DNA of 64,000 nucleotides from Lacihabitans sp. LS3-19 (GTDB lineage Bacteria; Bacteroidota; Bacteroidia; Cytophagales; Spirosomataceae). The notes under the pieces are model-generated. The model was not told where the DNA came from. It did not search any database and saw only the letters and a program-made list of their open reading frames with translations. Made by a program: the position numbers and the translations under genes. Position 1 is the stretch's first letter. Each line of letters begins with the position of its first letter. Location: the NCBI RefSeq assembly GCF_024343575.1, contig NZ_RJUA01000001.1, positions 496,001 through 560,000 on the forward strand, given 5' to 3'. Of this stretch, positions 34,099 through 43,527 are shown piece by piece.

Positions 34099-37038
34099 AT
34101 GAAAAGTATAAACTTTGAAAGCTTAAAAGAAAACTTTAAGGGAGAGATATTTTTAGATAAAATAATGAGGACTCTGTATGCTACAGACGCTTCTGCATAT
34201 AGAGAGTTTCCTTTGGCGGTGGTATTTCCGAAGGATAATAAGGACATTAAAACTTTAATTGATTTTGCTAACAAATTCCAAGTGACGTTAATCCCCCGAA
34301 CAGCAGGGACTTCTTTGGCTGGTCAAGTTGTCGGAAAAGGAATCATCGTTGATATTTCAAAAACTTTTACTAAAATATTTGAAGTAAATAAGGAAGAATC
34401 TTGGGTAAGTTTGCAGCCATCGGTGGTTAGAGATGAGCTCAATATGCACCTGAAACCACAAGGTTTGTTTTTTGGACCAGAAACTTCTACAGCCAACAGA
34501 GCAATGGTTGGTGGAATGGTTGGGAATAATTCTTGCGGTTCAAATTCTGTGATATATGGAAGTGCTCGTGACCACCTGATGGAAGTTCAAGGCTTTTTAA
34601 GTGATGGAAGTTTTGTTACCTTCTCTGATATTTCAAAAGTAGATTTTTTTGAGAAAATTACTGTAATAAAAGAAAGGGAAGAGCATTCACTTGAGGATAA
34701 AGTTTATTTGAATGTTTTTGAAAGTCTTTCAGTAAAAGAAAATCAAAATGAAATCCGTGAGCAGTTTCCTAAAAGGAGTATTCCTCGTAGAAATACAGGG
34801 TATGCGATTGATGAACTATTAGAGACCGAAGTTTTTACAGAATCTTCTACCGAAAAGTTTAATTTCTGTAAACTGATTGCAGGATCTGAAGGTACATTGA
34901 TGTTTATCACTGAAATGAAACTGCATGTTAATGATCTCCCACCAAAGTTTCAAGGCGTGGTTGCTGTTCATTGCAACACAATTGATGATTCTTTAAGGGC
35001 CAATTTGATTGCACTGAAATACAAACCGAGTGCAGTTGAGCTTATGGATCATTACATATTAGAATGTACCAAATCCAATAAGGAGCAGATGGCCAATCGT
35101 TTTTTTGTGGAAGGTGATCCAGGTGCTTTGCTATGTGTGGAGATTTCAAGAGATTCGATAGAAGAAGTAAAACAATTGGCTGCCGAAATGGAAGCTGAAA
35201 TGCGTGCTGCAGGTTATGGCTATCATTTTCCTGTTCTTTTTGGTGATGATATAAAGAAAGTTTGGACGCTTCGCAAAGCCGGACTCGGACTTTTATCTAA
35301 CCTTCCAGGCGACGAAAAAGCGGTGGCGGTGATTGAAGATACTGCGGTTGATGTGAATGATTTGCCAGAATTTATTATTGAGTTTAATGCAATCTTGGCA
35401 AAAAATGGCATGTACAGTGTGCATTATGCTCATGCCAGTACAGGAGAATTGCATTTAAGACCTATTATCAATCTTAAAACGGAAGAAGGGAAAGTTCAGT
35501 TTAGGATGATAGCTGAAGAAATTTCGACTTTGGTAAAGAAATACAAAGGTTCACTATCCGGTGAACATGGCGATGGTAGGCTTCGTGGAGAATTTATAAA
35601 ACAACAGATAGGAGAGAAAAACTATGCATTGATAAAGGATTTGAAGAAGGTTTGGGATCCAAACAATATCTTCAATGCCAATAAGATTGTTGATACGCCT
35701 CCAATGGACGAGTTTTTGCGATATACCCCAGGTCAAAAAACGCCTGAGTTTACTACAATGTTTAGGTTTAAAGACCAAGACATTTTGCAACATGCCGAAC
35801 AGTGTAATGGATCTGGTGATTGTCGTAAATCACATTTGAGTGGAGGCACGATGTGTCCGTCTTATATGGCTACCAAAAGTGAAAAAGATACTACCAGAGC
35901 CCGAGCAAATATTCTGAGGGAAACACTAACGCAGTCGGATAACTTAAATAGGTTTGATTCGAAAGAAATAAAGGAGGTGCTAGACTTGTGTTTGGTTTGT
36001 AAAGCCTGTAAGTCTGAGTGCCCATCTAATGTGGATATGGCCAAACTTAAGATGGAGTTTACCTACCAATATCAAAAAGTAAATGGTGTGCCGCTTCGCT
36101 CAAAAATGATAGCCAATTATCCTAAAATGTCTCAATTGGCTTCTTATGTGCCATGGGGTTATAACTTGATTTTCAAAAACAAACCTTTGCGAAAACTGGC
36201 GAACTCTATTGTAGGTTTTCATCCCGACCGAACGATGCCATTGCTTTCAGACACAACCTTGAAGGCTTGGTTTAAGAAAACCTATGGAAACATTGCTGGA
36301 AAAGGTGAAAGAAAAGTTTTCTTATTTATTGATGAATTTACGAATTTCAATGATGTAGAAATTGGCAAAAAAGCAGTTCAATTATTAGTTAAATTGGGTT
36401 ATTCAGTCGAAGTGCCTAGACATGTGGACTCTGGTCGTTCTTATTTATCAAAAGGAATGCTAGACGAAGCTAAAGCATTAGCCAATGAGAATGTGGAGCT
36501 TCTGTCTAATATTATTTCAGAAAATACACCTTTAATAGGCATAGAGCCAAGTGCAATCTTGACTTTTAGAGATGAATATCCAGAGTTAGTTTCTGTGGAA
36601 TTAGCAGAAAAAGCTGCTCTATTAGCTAAAAATGCCTTAATGTTTGATGAATTTATTGGAAGAGAAATAGATGCCAAGAAATTAGATGGCAAAAATTTCA
36701 AGTCTGAGAAACGTTTGATAAAATTGCATGGTCATTGCCAACAAAAAGCTGTGGCTTCAATGGTTCCGACTAAGAAAATGTTGAGTTTACCAAAAGGCTA
36801 CGAGGTGCAACTGATTCCAAGCGGATGCTGTGGAATGGCAGGCTCATTTGGTTATGAAAAAGAACATTATGATATTTCGATGAAAATAGGAGAGTTGGTA
36901 TTGTTTCCAACTGTACGCCAACAAGCTGAGGATGTGATTATTGCAGCTCCTGGGACCAGTTGTCGCCATCAGATTCATGATGGAACTGGTAAAAAGTCTT
37001 TACATCCGATTGAGATACTTTTTGAGGCTTTGGTTTGA
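34099..37038 (+). CDS. FAD-linked oxidase and Fe-S oxidoreductase fusion (D-lactate/glycolate dehydrogenase-like)
   Basis: A 979-residue fusion. Residues 1-270 are an FAD-binding PCMH-type domain (LIPRTAGTSLAGQVVGKGIIVDIS, GMVGNNSCGSNS), and 270-540 the FAD-oxidase C-terminal domain (ending SGEHGDGRLRGEF). A ferredoxin-like region about 570-660 has cysteine clusters in CNGSGDCRK and CLVCKACKSECP. A C-terminal CCG-type half-domain follows (LHGHCQQKA, PSGCCGMAG). Such fusions oxidise a 2-hydroxy acid such as D-lactate, D-2-hydroxyglutarate or glycolate and pass electrons through Fe-S clusters to a membrane acceptor. The exact substrate is not readable. Single-gene unit with a terminator at 37052-37095. 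Confidence 0.88.
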   Translation: MKSINFESLKENFKGEIFLDKIMRTLYATDASAYREFPLAVVFPKDNKDIKTLIDFANKFQVTLIPRTAGTSLAGQVVGKGIIVDISKTFTKIFEVNKEESWVSLQPSVVRDELNMHLKPQGLFFGPETSTANRAMVGGMVGNNSCGSNSVIYGSARDHLMEVQGFLSDGSFVTFSDISKVDFFEKITVIKEREEHSLEDKVYLNVFESLSVKENQNEIREQFPKRSIPRRNTGYAIDELLETEVFTESSTEKFNFCKLIAGSEGTLMFITEMKLHVNDLPPKFQGVVAVHCNTIDDSLRANLIALKYKPSAVELMDHYILECTKSNKEQMANRFFVEGDPGALLCVEISRDSIEEVKQLAAEMEAEMRAAGYGYHFPVLFGDDIKKVWTLRKAGLGLLSNLPGDEKAVAVIEDTAVDVNDLPEFIIEFNAILAKNGMYSVHYAHASTGELHLRPIINLKTEEGKVQFRMIAEEISTLVKKYKGSLSGEHGDGRLRGEFIKQQIGEKNYALIKDLKKVWDPNNIFNANKIVDTPPMDEFLRYTPGQKTPEFTTMFRFKDQDILQHAEQCNGSGDCRKSHLSGGTMCPSYMATKSEKDTTRARANILRETLTQSDNLNRFDSKEIKEVLDLCLVCKACKSECPSNVDMAKLKMEFTYQYQKVNGVPLRSKMIANYPKMSQLASYVPWGYNLIFKNKPLRKLANSIVGFHPDRTMPLLSDTTLKAWFKKTYGNIAGKGERKVFLFIDEFTNFNDVEIGKKAVQLLVKLGYSVEVPRHVDSGRSYLSKGMLDEAKALANENVELLSNIISENTPLIGIEPSAILTFRDEYPELVSVELAEKAALLAKNALMFDEFIGREIDAKKLDGKNFKSEKRLIKLHGHCQQKAVASMVPTKKMLSLPKGYEVQLIPSGCCGMAGSFGYEKEHYDISMKIGELVLFPTVRQQAEDVIIAAPGTSCRHQIHDGTGKKSLHPIEILFEALV

Positions 37039-37051
37039 AAAAAATAATTTT

Positions 37052-37095
37052 AGACAAGATTTCTAATGATACCAATATCAAAAGAAATCTTGTCT
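37052..37095. terminator. Bidirectional terminator hairpin
   Basis: A perfect 13-base inverted repeat (AGACAAGATTTCT at 37052-37064 and its complement at 37083-37095) with an 18-base loop, flanked by an A-rich left side and a T-rich right side. It lies between two convergent genes and should stop transcription from both. Confidence 0.8.
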
Positions 37096-37102
37096 ATTTG
37101 TT

Positions 37103-37441
37103 TTAACACCTATTTAAAGTTCTATTTCTTCTTACAATCATATCCAAGCCTAATCCAATCAATAACAAAGGCCAAAGTTCAAAAACAGAGTGTAGTGAAA
37201 ATTGGGATAGGATAATTGGATAATAAAAAACGTAAGTCACAAAGCCCCAAACAATTCCACTGAAGATTTTGCCTTTTGAAAATTCCTTAATTGTAATAAT
37301 AACGAATATCAGCTTCCAACTCATTAAGTTTGCGGGTAAATTAAAACCCAGCATATTGAAATTGTTTAGTAAAAATAAACTTCCAAGTGCAATGATGGCG
37401 ATGGCAAAAATAATAGACGAAGAGTGGTTATACTTTTTCAT
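37103..37441 (-). CDS. Small membrane protein with LiaI/LiaF-like helices
   Basis: 112 residues from the ATG complementary to 37439-37441; a longer TTG start at 37465 overlaps the -7 box at 37463-37470. Four hydrophobic segments occur (SSIIFAIAIIALGSLFLL, LMSWKLIFVIITI, a central pair, and LWPLLLIGLGLDMIVRR). The final LWPLLLIGLG motif is typical of the LiaI/LiaF-like transmembrane region (DUF5668-like), found in envelope-stress membrane proteins. It has no operon partner and converges with the oxidoreductase gene. Confidence 0.65.
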   Translation of the reverse strand: MKKYNHSSSIIFAIAIIALGSLFLLNNFNMLGFNLPANLMSWKLIFVIITIKEFSKGKIFSGIVWGFVTYVFYYPIILSQFSLHSVFELWPLLLIGLGLDMIVRRNRTLNRC

Positions 37442-37462
37442 AATATGTTTTGTTTTTTTCTT

Positions 37463-37470
37463 CAAAATTA
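37463..37470 (-). promoter_or_regulatory. -7 promoter element of the small membrane protein gene
   Basis: Minus strand reads TAATTTTG, 22 bases before the ATG. No -33 TTG at proper spacing. It helps exclude the longer TTG start. Confidence 0.4.
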
Positions 37471-37643
37471 TGTCTGTTTTGGTCGCTGAAGTATCGGTTT
37501 TCGATGAATTATGTATAAAATATAGTTTAACTAATGTTTTTTGCCGATAAATGGATATATGAGATTTTAAATTTCGAACATTTTAATGGTTAGTTTGTTA
37601 GTTTCTAATGCTTATAGAATGTACGTTTTAGGACTAATCATAG

Positions 37644-37657
37644 TTGATTTAAATCAA
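37644..37657. promoter_or_regulatory. Perfect FNR-type palindrome upstream of the esterase gene
   Basis: TTGATTTAAATCAA, identical to the box at 11062-11075. Its centre is about 98 bases upstream of the predicted esterase transcript start, further than the usual class I spacing of about 61 or 71 but in phase for some regulators. Confidence 0.55.
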
Positions 37658-37712
37658 TTATATAATATTTCTAATAATTGTTGAATAATTTTTTATTCAT
37701 TTTTTGTAAATA

Positions 37713-37743
37713 TTTGATAGCTAATCCTAAAATATTATTTTTG
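37713..37743 (+). promoter_or_regulatory. Promoter of the esterase gene
   Basis: TTTG at 37713-37716, 19-base spacer, TATTTTTG at 37736-37743: a textbook Bacteroidota vegetative promoter. Transcription should start near 37750, 22 bases before the ATG. Confidence 0.75.
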
Positions 37744-37771
37744 CGACCCCAAAAAATGTAGAAATTACCTA

Positions 37772-38854
37772 ATGAATAAAGCGAGAGGAGGAATGTACTT
37801 AGAGGTAAATACTTTAATAAACGACGATAGGCCGGTTTATATATCCGGAAGTTTTTGTAATTGGAATCCTTCTAATTCAGATTTTTTGATGAAAAAAATT
37901 GGAGAAGGGAAATATAGAATTGATTTTGACAAGGATTTTACGATAGACAATCCTCTGGAATACAAATATACCAAAGGTGGATGGGAACATGTAGAATTAG
38001 ATATTTTTGGCAATACCAGCAAAAATAGAACTTTGGAGCCAAAATTTAAGCCAAATATTGATGTAGTTCCACTTTGGCGTAAAAACGGGTTCACGCCATA
38101 TTATGCCGAAACCATGCCCTTGGTAGAATCTATGGAAATGGAGATACCTCAGTTAAAAAGAGTCCGCACAGTAAGTGTAATTTTACCTAGTGATTATTAC
38201 AGAAATCCAGAAAAAAGATACCCAGTTGTGTATATGCACGATGCCCAAAACCTTTTTGGCAAAGGCTCTGTATATGGTAACTGGGAAATTGACAAAAGAC
38301 TTTCTTTACTTAAAAAACAAGGTAAGTCAGATGTAATAATAGTGGCAATCAATCATGGCGAGGAAGACCGCCAAGTTGAGTTTTCGCCTTATAAAAATAG
38401 GGTAAAAGGACAAGGAATGCGTTACGCGACTTTTATAGTAAGAACTTTAAAACCTCATATAGATCAAACTTATCGCACCTTGTCTGAGAGACAATTTACA
38501 GGAATTGGTGGTAGCTCCATGGGTGGTTTGATAAGTATCTATACAGGTATGATGTACCCAGAGTCTATCGGTAGATTGATGGTGTTTTCGCCATCGCTTT
38601 GGACTTCACCCAAAATATATTTTGATGCTGTCGAGTTTTTTAACCCTATGGATACCAAGATATATCTTTATGGCGGTGGAAAAGAAAGTGAAAGTATGCT
38701 TCCAAATATAGAAAAACTAAAAAACACTATTGATAGTCAAGGTTTTGACTCAAACAAAATAGAAATTAAAGCCGAACTTGATCCAGAAGGACAACACAAC
38801 GAAAAACGTTGGGGACAGGAGTTTCCAAAGGCATTGGATTGGTTGTATTATTGA
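37772..38854 (+). CDS. Putative esterase with N-terminal glycogen-binding-like domain
   Basis: A 360-residue protein with no signal peptide. Residues 1-90 resemble the AMPK/CBM48-type starch-binding fold (VYISGSFCNWNPSN, GKYRIDFDKDF, LEYKYTKGGWEHVELD). Residues 120-355 are an esterase-D-type alpha/beta hydrolase: the nucleophile is S249 in GGSSMGG, a conserved VVYMHDAQNLF strand carries the HDAQN motif, and the catalytic His is expected in GQHNEKRWGQEF. It may hydrolyse an ester on a sugar polymer or act as a ferri-siderophore-type esterase; a cytoplasmic location favours a small or storage-polysaccharide substrate. A perfect FNR-type box and a strong promoter precede it. Confidence 0.85.
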   Translation: MNKARGGMYLEVNTLINDDRPVYISGSFCNWNPSNSDFLMKKIGEGKYRIDFDKDFTIDNPLEYKYTKGGWEHVELDIFGNTSKNRTLEPKFKPNIDVVPLWRKNGFTPYYAETMPLVESMEMEIPQLKRVRTVSVILPSDYYRNPEKRYPVVYMHDAQNLFGKGSVYGNWEIDKRLSLLKKQGKSDVIIVAINHGEEDRQVEFSPYKNRVKGQGMRYATFIVRTLKPHIDQTYRTLSERQFTGIGGSSMGGLISIYTGMMYPESIGRLMVFSPSLWTSPKIYFDAVEFFNPMDTKIYLYGGGKESESMLPNIEKLKNTIDSQGFDSNKIEIKAELDPEGQHNEKRWGQEFPKALDWLYY

Positions 38855-38892
38855 GTATTATTAATGTTATATAGCTTCCATGCCTTTTGACA

Positions 38893-39915
38893 ATGAAGGA
38901 TAAGAACAACTTTGATTTTTTGAGATTAGTATTTTCGATTTTTATAATAATCGGCCACAGCTACGCTATTAGTGGGTCAAGTGAGAGGGATATTATCTTT
39001 AGAATAACGAATGAGCAACTTTTATTGCAAGACATTGCATTAACTGGATTTTTTTTGGCGAGTGGCTTTTTTATATTTCCAAGTTTACAGAGGAGTAAAT
39101 CTATTAGTACCTATCTGATTAAAAGAGGTTTAAGGATTTTTCCGGGAATAGTTTTCATGACGCTTATTATATGTTTATTAGGTGTTTTTGTTTACAAAGG
39201 ATCGTCTTTTTACTATTTTACGCATTGGCCAGTTTATAAATATTTCATAAGAGCCCCTTTTTTGTTTTTATCAAATACTACTTTCTATGACCTTTTTGCT
39301 ACTAACCCGCTGCCACAAATTAACGGCTCTTTATGGACTATTCCGTACGAGTTCGCCTTGTATATTTTTATTATTTTATTATTCGTTTTTAAAAATAATA
39401 TTAGCCTATCGAAAGGGGTCTTATTTTTCCTTAGCATTGGTTTAATTTGCTACAATATCTATTTTTATAAAGACCAACCCAATTACTATTTCTTTATTAG
39501 CGGTGAGTATTTGCTTTATTTTGGCTGCTTTTTTGTAATCGGAGCCTGGGCTTCCACAATCAAGGATTTCATTTTTGAAAATAAGGGAATCATACTTTCT
39601 TTAGGTTTGATTATTTGTTTTAGCTCTATTTGGTTGAATAACTTTAGAAGCTTCAATTATATTATTATTCCTATGGTTATATTGCCTTTAGGGCTTTTTC
39701 AGACGCCTTTTATCAAAAATATAGGAGAAAATATTGGGGATCTTTCTTATGGAATTTATATTTATGGGTGGCCGGTTCAACAAACATTATTCCATTTTTT
39801 TAACTTGGAACCTATCAGATTGATGATATTTGCTTCAATTATTTCTATATTCTTAGGCTATATTTCTTGGCATTTAATAGAAAAGAGAGCATTAGCTTTT
39901 AAATCCAGAATCTGA
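38893..39915 (+). CDS. Acyltransferase family 3 membrane protein (OafA/YrhL-like)
   Basis: About 340 residues from the ATG at 38893 (a TTG two codons upstream is less likely). It begins MKDKNNFDFLRLVFSIFIIIGHSYAI, which holds the conserved RL-x(n)-GH motif with the family's catalytic His. Around ten membrane helices follow, with INGSLWTIPYEF in the middle, also typical. These enzymes move acetyl or other acyl groups from the cytoplasm to extracytoplasmic sugars of lipopolysaccharide, exopolysaccharide or peptidoglycan. It is 38 bases after the esterase gene and may be co-transcribed with it. Confidence 0.88.
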   Translation: MKDKNNFDFLRLVFSIFIIIGHSYAISGSSERDIIFRITNEQLLLQDIALTGFFLASGFFIFPSLQRSKSISTYLIKRGLRIFPGIVFMTLIICLLGVFVYKGSSFYYFTHWPVYKYFIRAPFLFLSNTTFYDLFATNPLPQINGSLWTIPYEFALYIFIILLFVFKNNISLSKGVLFFLSIGLICYNIYFYKDQPNYYFFISGEYLLYFGCFFVIGAWASTIKDFIFENKGIILSLGLIICFSSIWLNNFRSFNYIIIPMVILPLGLFQTPFIKNIGENIGDLSYGIYIYGWPVQQTLFHFFNLEPIRLMIFASIISIFLGYISWHLIEKRALAFKSRI

Positions 39916-39948
39916 TTTTTAGTTGGTATAATTCCTAAGTTTTCAAAT

Positions 39949-40845
39949 TTATTTCCCAGCCCAAAAAGGGTTCCCGGCTTCGATAAATTCAATTTTAGTA
40001 TTTGGATAAAACTTCTGAAGCCAAGATTTAAAATATACCATTCCAGCTTCTTCCGAGTCGGCGTGTCCCATTACTACCAGAGCTTTGTTTTGCCCTAAAG
40101 TCTGAGCATCCTGAAAATAAGGGGCAGTTTCCCACTCATTGCTTTCACCTACTATGAGTACATCGCAATTGGTTTCTTTTAGAACTTTAAAATGGGTATC
40201 CGTTCCAGCTGCACCAAGGGCAAGGCCAACTTTTTTTACCTTCATCTTTGGGTCTCCAACTATTCTGATGGTTTTACCTCCTGAGTGCTTTTGTAAATCT
40301 GCTACAAATTTACCAAGTGTGGTTTCAGGCATTTCGAAAGATTTGCTTCCTACTTTCCAATACTGTTTCCATCCCATTTTTTCTACTACGCCTTCATAGA
40401 TTTGGTCAGGGAAAGTGCGGTGTTGGTGATCATGAAACCTGAAGATGACCATGTTGTTTTCTTCAATAAACTTAATTTTGGCTTCCTGAACTGGATCGCC
40501 ATTATGTATTTTAAGGTCGTCGTAATGACTGTAAAATGTAGGCTCATGAGTTATCACAAAATTGCAACCGGCTTCCTTTGCTTTTTGTAAAACAGCCAAT
40601 GTAGACATAAACGTAACCGCAATTCCTTTGACTTCAGTTTCACCTTTTCCATAGATTATTACATCTCGAGTTTCCTGCATCCAAGGTATGGTGACATTCT
40701 TCCTTATTTTTTCAATCACCTGGTTGGCAGTCAAATGCGACTGTGCATTTGCCTTACTTCCAACAAAAAGAACTACTAAAAAAAGAGAGACTTTCAGGTA
40801 CTTTACCAGAGTATTGTTTTTTGAATTATCTGACATGATACACAT
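39949..40845 (-). CDS. Exported NIF3-like dinuclear metal protein
   Basis: 298 residues, or 295 if the second in-frame ATG (complement 40834-40836) is used. It belongs to the NIF3/DUF34 family by NFVITHEPTF, FRFHDHQHRT and VVMGHADSEEAGM, whose His/Asp/Glu residues would bind two metal ions. Unusually for this normally cytoplasmic family, the protein starts with a signal peptide (KYLKVSLFLVVLFVGSKANA, then Q). It is the second gene of an operon with the exported GH67 alpha-glucuronidase; the coding regions overlap by about 20 bases. It may be a periplasmic hydrolase acting on products or decorations of the same glycan, which is inference. Confidence 0.85.
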   Translation of the reverse strand: MCIMSDNSKNNTLVKYLKVSLFLVVLFVGSKANAQSHLTANQVIEKIRKNVTIPWMQETRDVIIYGKGETEVKGIAVTFMSTLAVLQKAKEAGCNFVITHEPTFYSHYDDLKIHNGDPVQEAKIKFIEENNMVIFRFHDHQHRTFPDQIYEGVVEKMGWKQYWKVGSKSFEMPETTLGKFVADLQKHSGGKTIRIVGDPKMKVKKVGLALGAAGTDTHFKVLKETNCDVLIVGESNEWETAPYFQDAQTLGQNKALVVMGHADSEEAGMVYFKSWLQKFYPNTKIEFIEAGNPFWAGK

Positions 40846-42916
40846 CGACTATTTGCTTTACTTCTTCAAATGTTCTACTTGGTTTTTGGTAAGGAGCAGC
40901 TACTGGCATTTTGTTGAACTTCTGGAAGTATAAAACTGAGGCATCTCTCCACCAAAGAGCTTCTTTTCTTTGGGTTTTTAGTCTAGCTTCCACATTTTCA
41001 AATGTTTCTTGATCGACTTTCCCTTTTACACTTGCCCAATCTGCTTGCATTTGCTCCACAGCTTTGGCTCCTTCATAATATCTGCTGACCATTTCGTCCC
41101 AAACGGTTCTGCCTGTTGAAAGTTTCATTCTCCAAGGTGCATGGTGAAACCACAACAAAAACTCTGGTTGTATTTTATCAATATCGCTGTATAAGTCTTT
41201 TAAACCAGAATGATATTGTGCCAATGAATTGCTTCCTTTTTCCGTACGGTCAAAGCCAATGCCTAGTGAATCTGCTTTATGATAGTACAATGCAGTCCAG
41301 TCTGGTCTTGGGGCTTTTTCTACCCATGGTTCTGGTCCAAAATGATGGCTTTCGCCCATCACATGATGCACGCCTAAAGGATTGGTATAATTGGTATATA
41401 TTTCTCTAGATTCCAGCATGATTTTTTTGATGGTTTCCGTAGATTTTGCATCGGTATGAAAAGTCATTTTTACCCACTCATCGGCTATTTTAGCTGAGGT
41501 CATTTCTGGATTCCATGCCAACCTGCCTAAAGTATACCAATTGGCTTGAGCCATCGGATGGCCCGTCCAGTTGCGGTCTGAACCAGTATTAGCCACACCT
41601 ATCATAGAAGTTATTGGATATTTAAAAACTTCACCTTCAATTACTTTTGCTACAGTTGAACCTTTGCCTTTTGCATAGGTATCGGTCTTAAGGACTTCTT
41701 CAAACATCGGTCCTTCGTAAACCCAGTGGGTAGCCCAACCCAAATATTCTTGCGTCAACTGAAATTCCATTGATACCGGCGTTTTTTCCATTGCACCAAA
41801 AAGCGGCGAAATTGGTTCTCGAACCTGGAAATCTATCGGGCCATTTTTTACTTGAATTATAATGTTCGGTAAAAACTCTCCATCAAATTTCTTGAATTCG
41901 TTATAAGCTGCGGCAAATCGGTCGCCCTTTGGATCGAAATTGTAAACAAAAGCTCTCCAAATTATCAATCCCTTGTGTGGTGCCAAAGCCTCGGCCATCA
42001 TATTTGCACCGTCTTTGTGCGTGCGTCCAAAGTCCATTGGACCTGGCTCGCCTTCAGAATTGGCTTTTACCACAAATCCACCAAAGTCAGGAATCAATTT
42101 GTATACCTCATCCACCTTGTTTTTCCACCATTGGCTTACTTCAGGGTCTAGCGGGTCAGCGGTTTTTAAGCCTCCCAGTATTTTTGGAGAAGCAAAGTTT
42201 ACTGATAAAAATACTTTAATACCGTAAGGTCTAAATACATCTGCCAAAGCTTTTACTTTGCCGAGATATTCTGGCGTTATAAATCTTGCTGAAGCATTTA
42301 CGTTGTTGAGTACTGTTCCATTGATGCCTATTGAAGCGTTTGCTCTGGCATATTCAATATATCTTGTATCAATTCTTTCGGGGAGTTCATACCATTTCCA
42401 AAGCGACATTCCTGCATACCCACGCTCTATGGTACCGTTGTTATTATCCCAATGGTTGAGCATTCTCAGTTGGATTTTCGGTGCAGATGTGATCTTTAAG
42501 TTTTCTAAAGATTCCGAAGTTTGCATTCTTCTAATCATTTCAAAAACACCGTATAAAATACCTTTCGAAGTATTTCCAGATATTATTATTTGCTTATTAA
42601 GTGTCTTTATTTCAAAGGCTTCTGGATTGGCATTTTCGATTTTTCCAAGTTTTAAAACCAATTTTGCCTGTGTGGAATTTTGAATTATTTGAGGTTTGAT
42701 TTTCAATAATCCAGTCGCTGCTTTTTCGATTTCTAAAAGCGTAACTTTTGAGGTTTCGTCGTTATAATTTATATGAATAGTCGAAAGTTTTTGGCTATAA
42801 TTTTTCCTTAAAGTTTCGTTTTGAATACGGTCGTATTTTAGCCAAAGTCTGTAACCATCGTCAGCAAAAGTATTGAATGTAAATAGGCTGAAGGCGAGCA
42901 AAAGTAAGATTCTCAT
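40826..42916 (-). CDS. Alpha-glucuronidase (GH67)
   Basis: About 696 residues from the ATG complementary to 42914-42916; a TTG nine codons upstream is less likely because MRILLLLAFSLFTFNTFA is a complete signal peptide. It is a glycoside hydrolase family 67 enzyme that releases 4-O-methyl-glucuronic acid from xylo-oligosaccharides. Diagnostic segments are LRMLNHWDNNNGTIERGYAG, the KANSEGEPGP loop with general acid E288, and IIIQVKNGPIDFQVREP, with the Asp and Glu that act as catalytic base. Export to the periplasm suits xylan side-chain removal. No xylanase is nearby, but an FNR-type-controlled esterase and an acyltransferase lie beyond the convergent end. Confidence 0.93.
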   Translation of the reverse strand: MRILLLLAFSLFTFNTFADDGYRLWLKYDRIQNETLRKNYSQKLSTIHINYNDETSKVTLLEIEKAATGLLKIKPQIIQNSTQAKLVLKLGKIENANPEAFEIKTLNKQIIISGNTSKGILYGVFEMIRRMQTSESLENLKITSAPKIQLRMLNHWDNNNGTIERGYAGMSLWKWYELPERIDTRYIEYARANASIGINGTVLNNVNASARFITPEYLGKVKALADVFRPYGIKVFLSVNFASPKILGGLKTADPLDPEVSQWWKNKVDEVYKLIPDFGGFVVKANSEGEPGPMDFGRTHKDGANMMAEALAPHKGLIIWRAFVYNFDPKGDRFAAAYNEFKKFDGEFLPNIIIQVKNGPIDFQVREPISPLFGAMEKTPVSMEFQLTQEYLGWATHWVYEGPMFEEVLKTDTYAKGKGSTVAKVIEGEVFKYPITSMIGVANTGSDRNWTGHPMAQANWYTLGRLAWNPEMTSAKIADEWVKMTFHTDAKSTETIKKIMLESREIYTNYTNPLGVHHVMGESHHFGPEPWVEKAPRPDWTALYYHKADSLGIGFDRTEKGSNSLAQYHSGLKDLYSDIDKIQPEFLLWFHHAPWRMKLSTGRTVWDEMVSRYYEGAKAVEQMQADWASVKGKVDQETFENVEARLKTQRKEALWWRDASVLYFQKFNKMPVAAPYQKPSRTFEEVKQIVDVYHVR

Positions 42917-43089
42917 GTAGTTTTTTTGATTGAATAAATACAAATATCGGAAGAAATTGAGGAAGATTTAGGGAGAAAATGAATTATTTCAGAGGAATTG
43001 TATTGGCTGCAAATCATTCTTTACATTCTTCCAAATTGGATTGACCTGAGGCTATTTTTAGGATGAAATAGTATTTATGATTCTTTTCT

Positions 43090-43527
43090 CTAATCTAAAT
43101 TTATAGCCTCTATTAATTTGAGTTTTAATTCCTCACTAAAATTGCTATAATTGATTATTGAAAAAATTATTTCAAATAGTAGTTCTTTGTTAATTTTATT
43201 ATCTGCGACGTAAACAGAAATATTCTCCATTTCTATTATGAATTTATCTACACAGTATTCTAAACCATTGATTTCTAGAAAATACGCTCCCAAAGCTATA
43301 CTACTTCTTTTATTTCCGTCGCTAAAAGCATGATTCTTGTTTATTGAATACACCAAGTGTGTCGTTTTGCTTTCAATATCTGGGTAGTATATGTCGTTCT
43401 GGATATGTTCTAAAACACTTTCTAAAAGGCCAATGTCTTTTGTCCCGTGCGAACCTCCTGATTTCTCAATTATGAAATCATGAGTTAAAATAGCGTATTC
43501 CTTATTGAAGTATAGAAATTGTATCAT
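43090..43527 (-). CDS. Doc-type Fic toxin
   Basis: A 145-residue death-on-curing type protein. The Fic core motif reads HAFSDGNKR with catalytic H66, matching the Doc pattern H-x-F-x-D-(A/G)-N-K-R. Doc proteins phosphorylate elongation factor EF-Tu, while other Fic enzymes attach AMP. The protein is the size of Doc plus a short C-terminal helix. It overlaps the upstream gene by four bases (ATGA at 43524-43527). That gene is not a Phd antitoxin but a larger DNA-binding-type protein, so this is a non-classical Doc pair. Confidence 0.85.
   Translation of the reverse strand: MIQFLYFNKEYAILTHDFIIEKSGGSHGTKDIGLLESVLEHIQNDIYYPDIESKTTHLVYSINKNHAFSDGNKRSSIALGAYFLEINGLEYCVDKFIIEMENISVYVADNKINKELLFEIIFSIINYSNFSEELKLKLIEAINLD

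Noticed and set aside
37644-37657. The palindrome as a terminator
   Set aside because: It has no loop or T-run suitable for termination and matches a regulator box exactly.
40826-42943. Longer TTG-started form of the alpha-glucuronidase
   Set aside because: The nine extra residues precede a complete signal peptide starting at the internal ATG.
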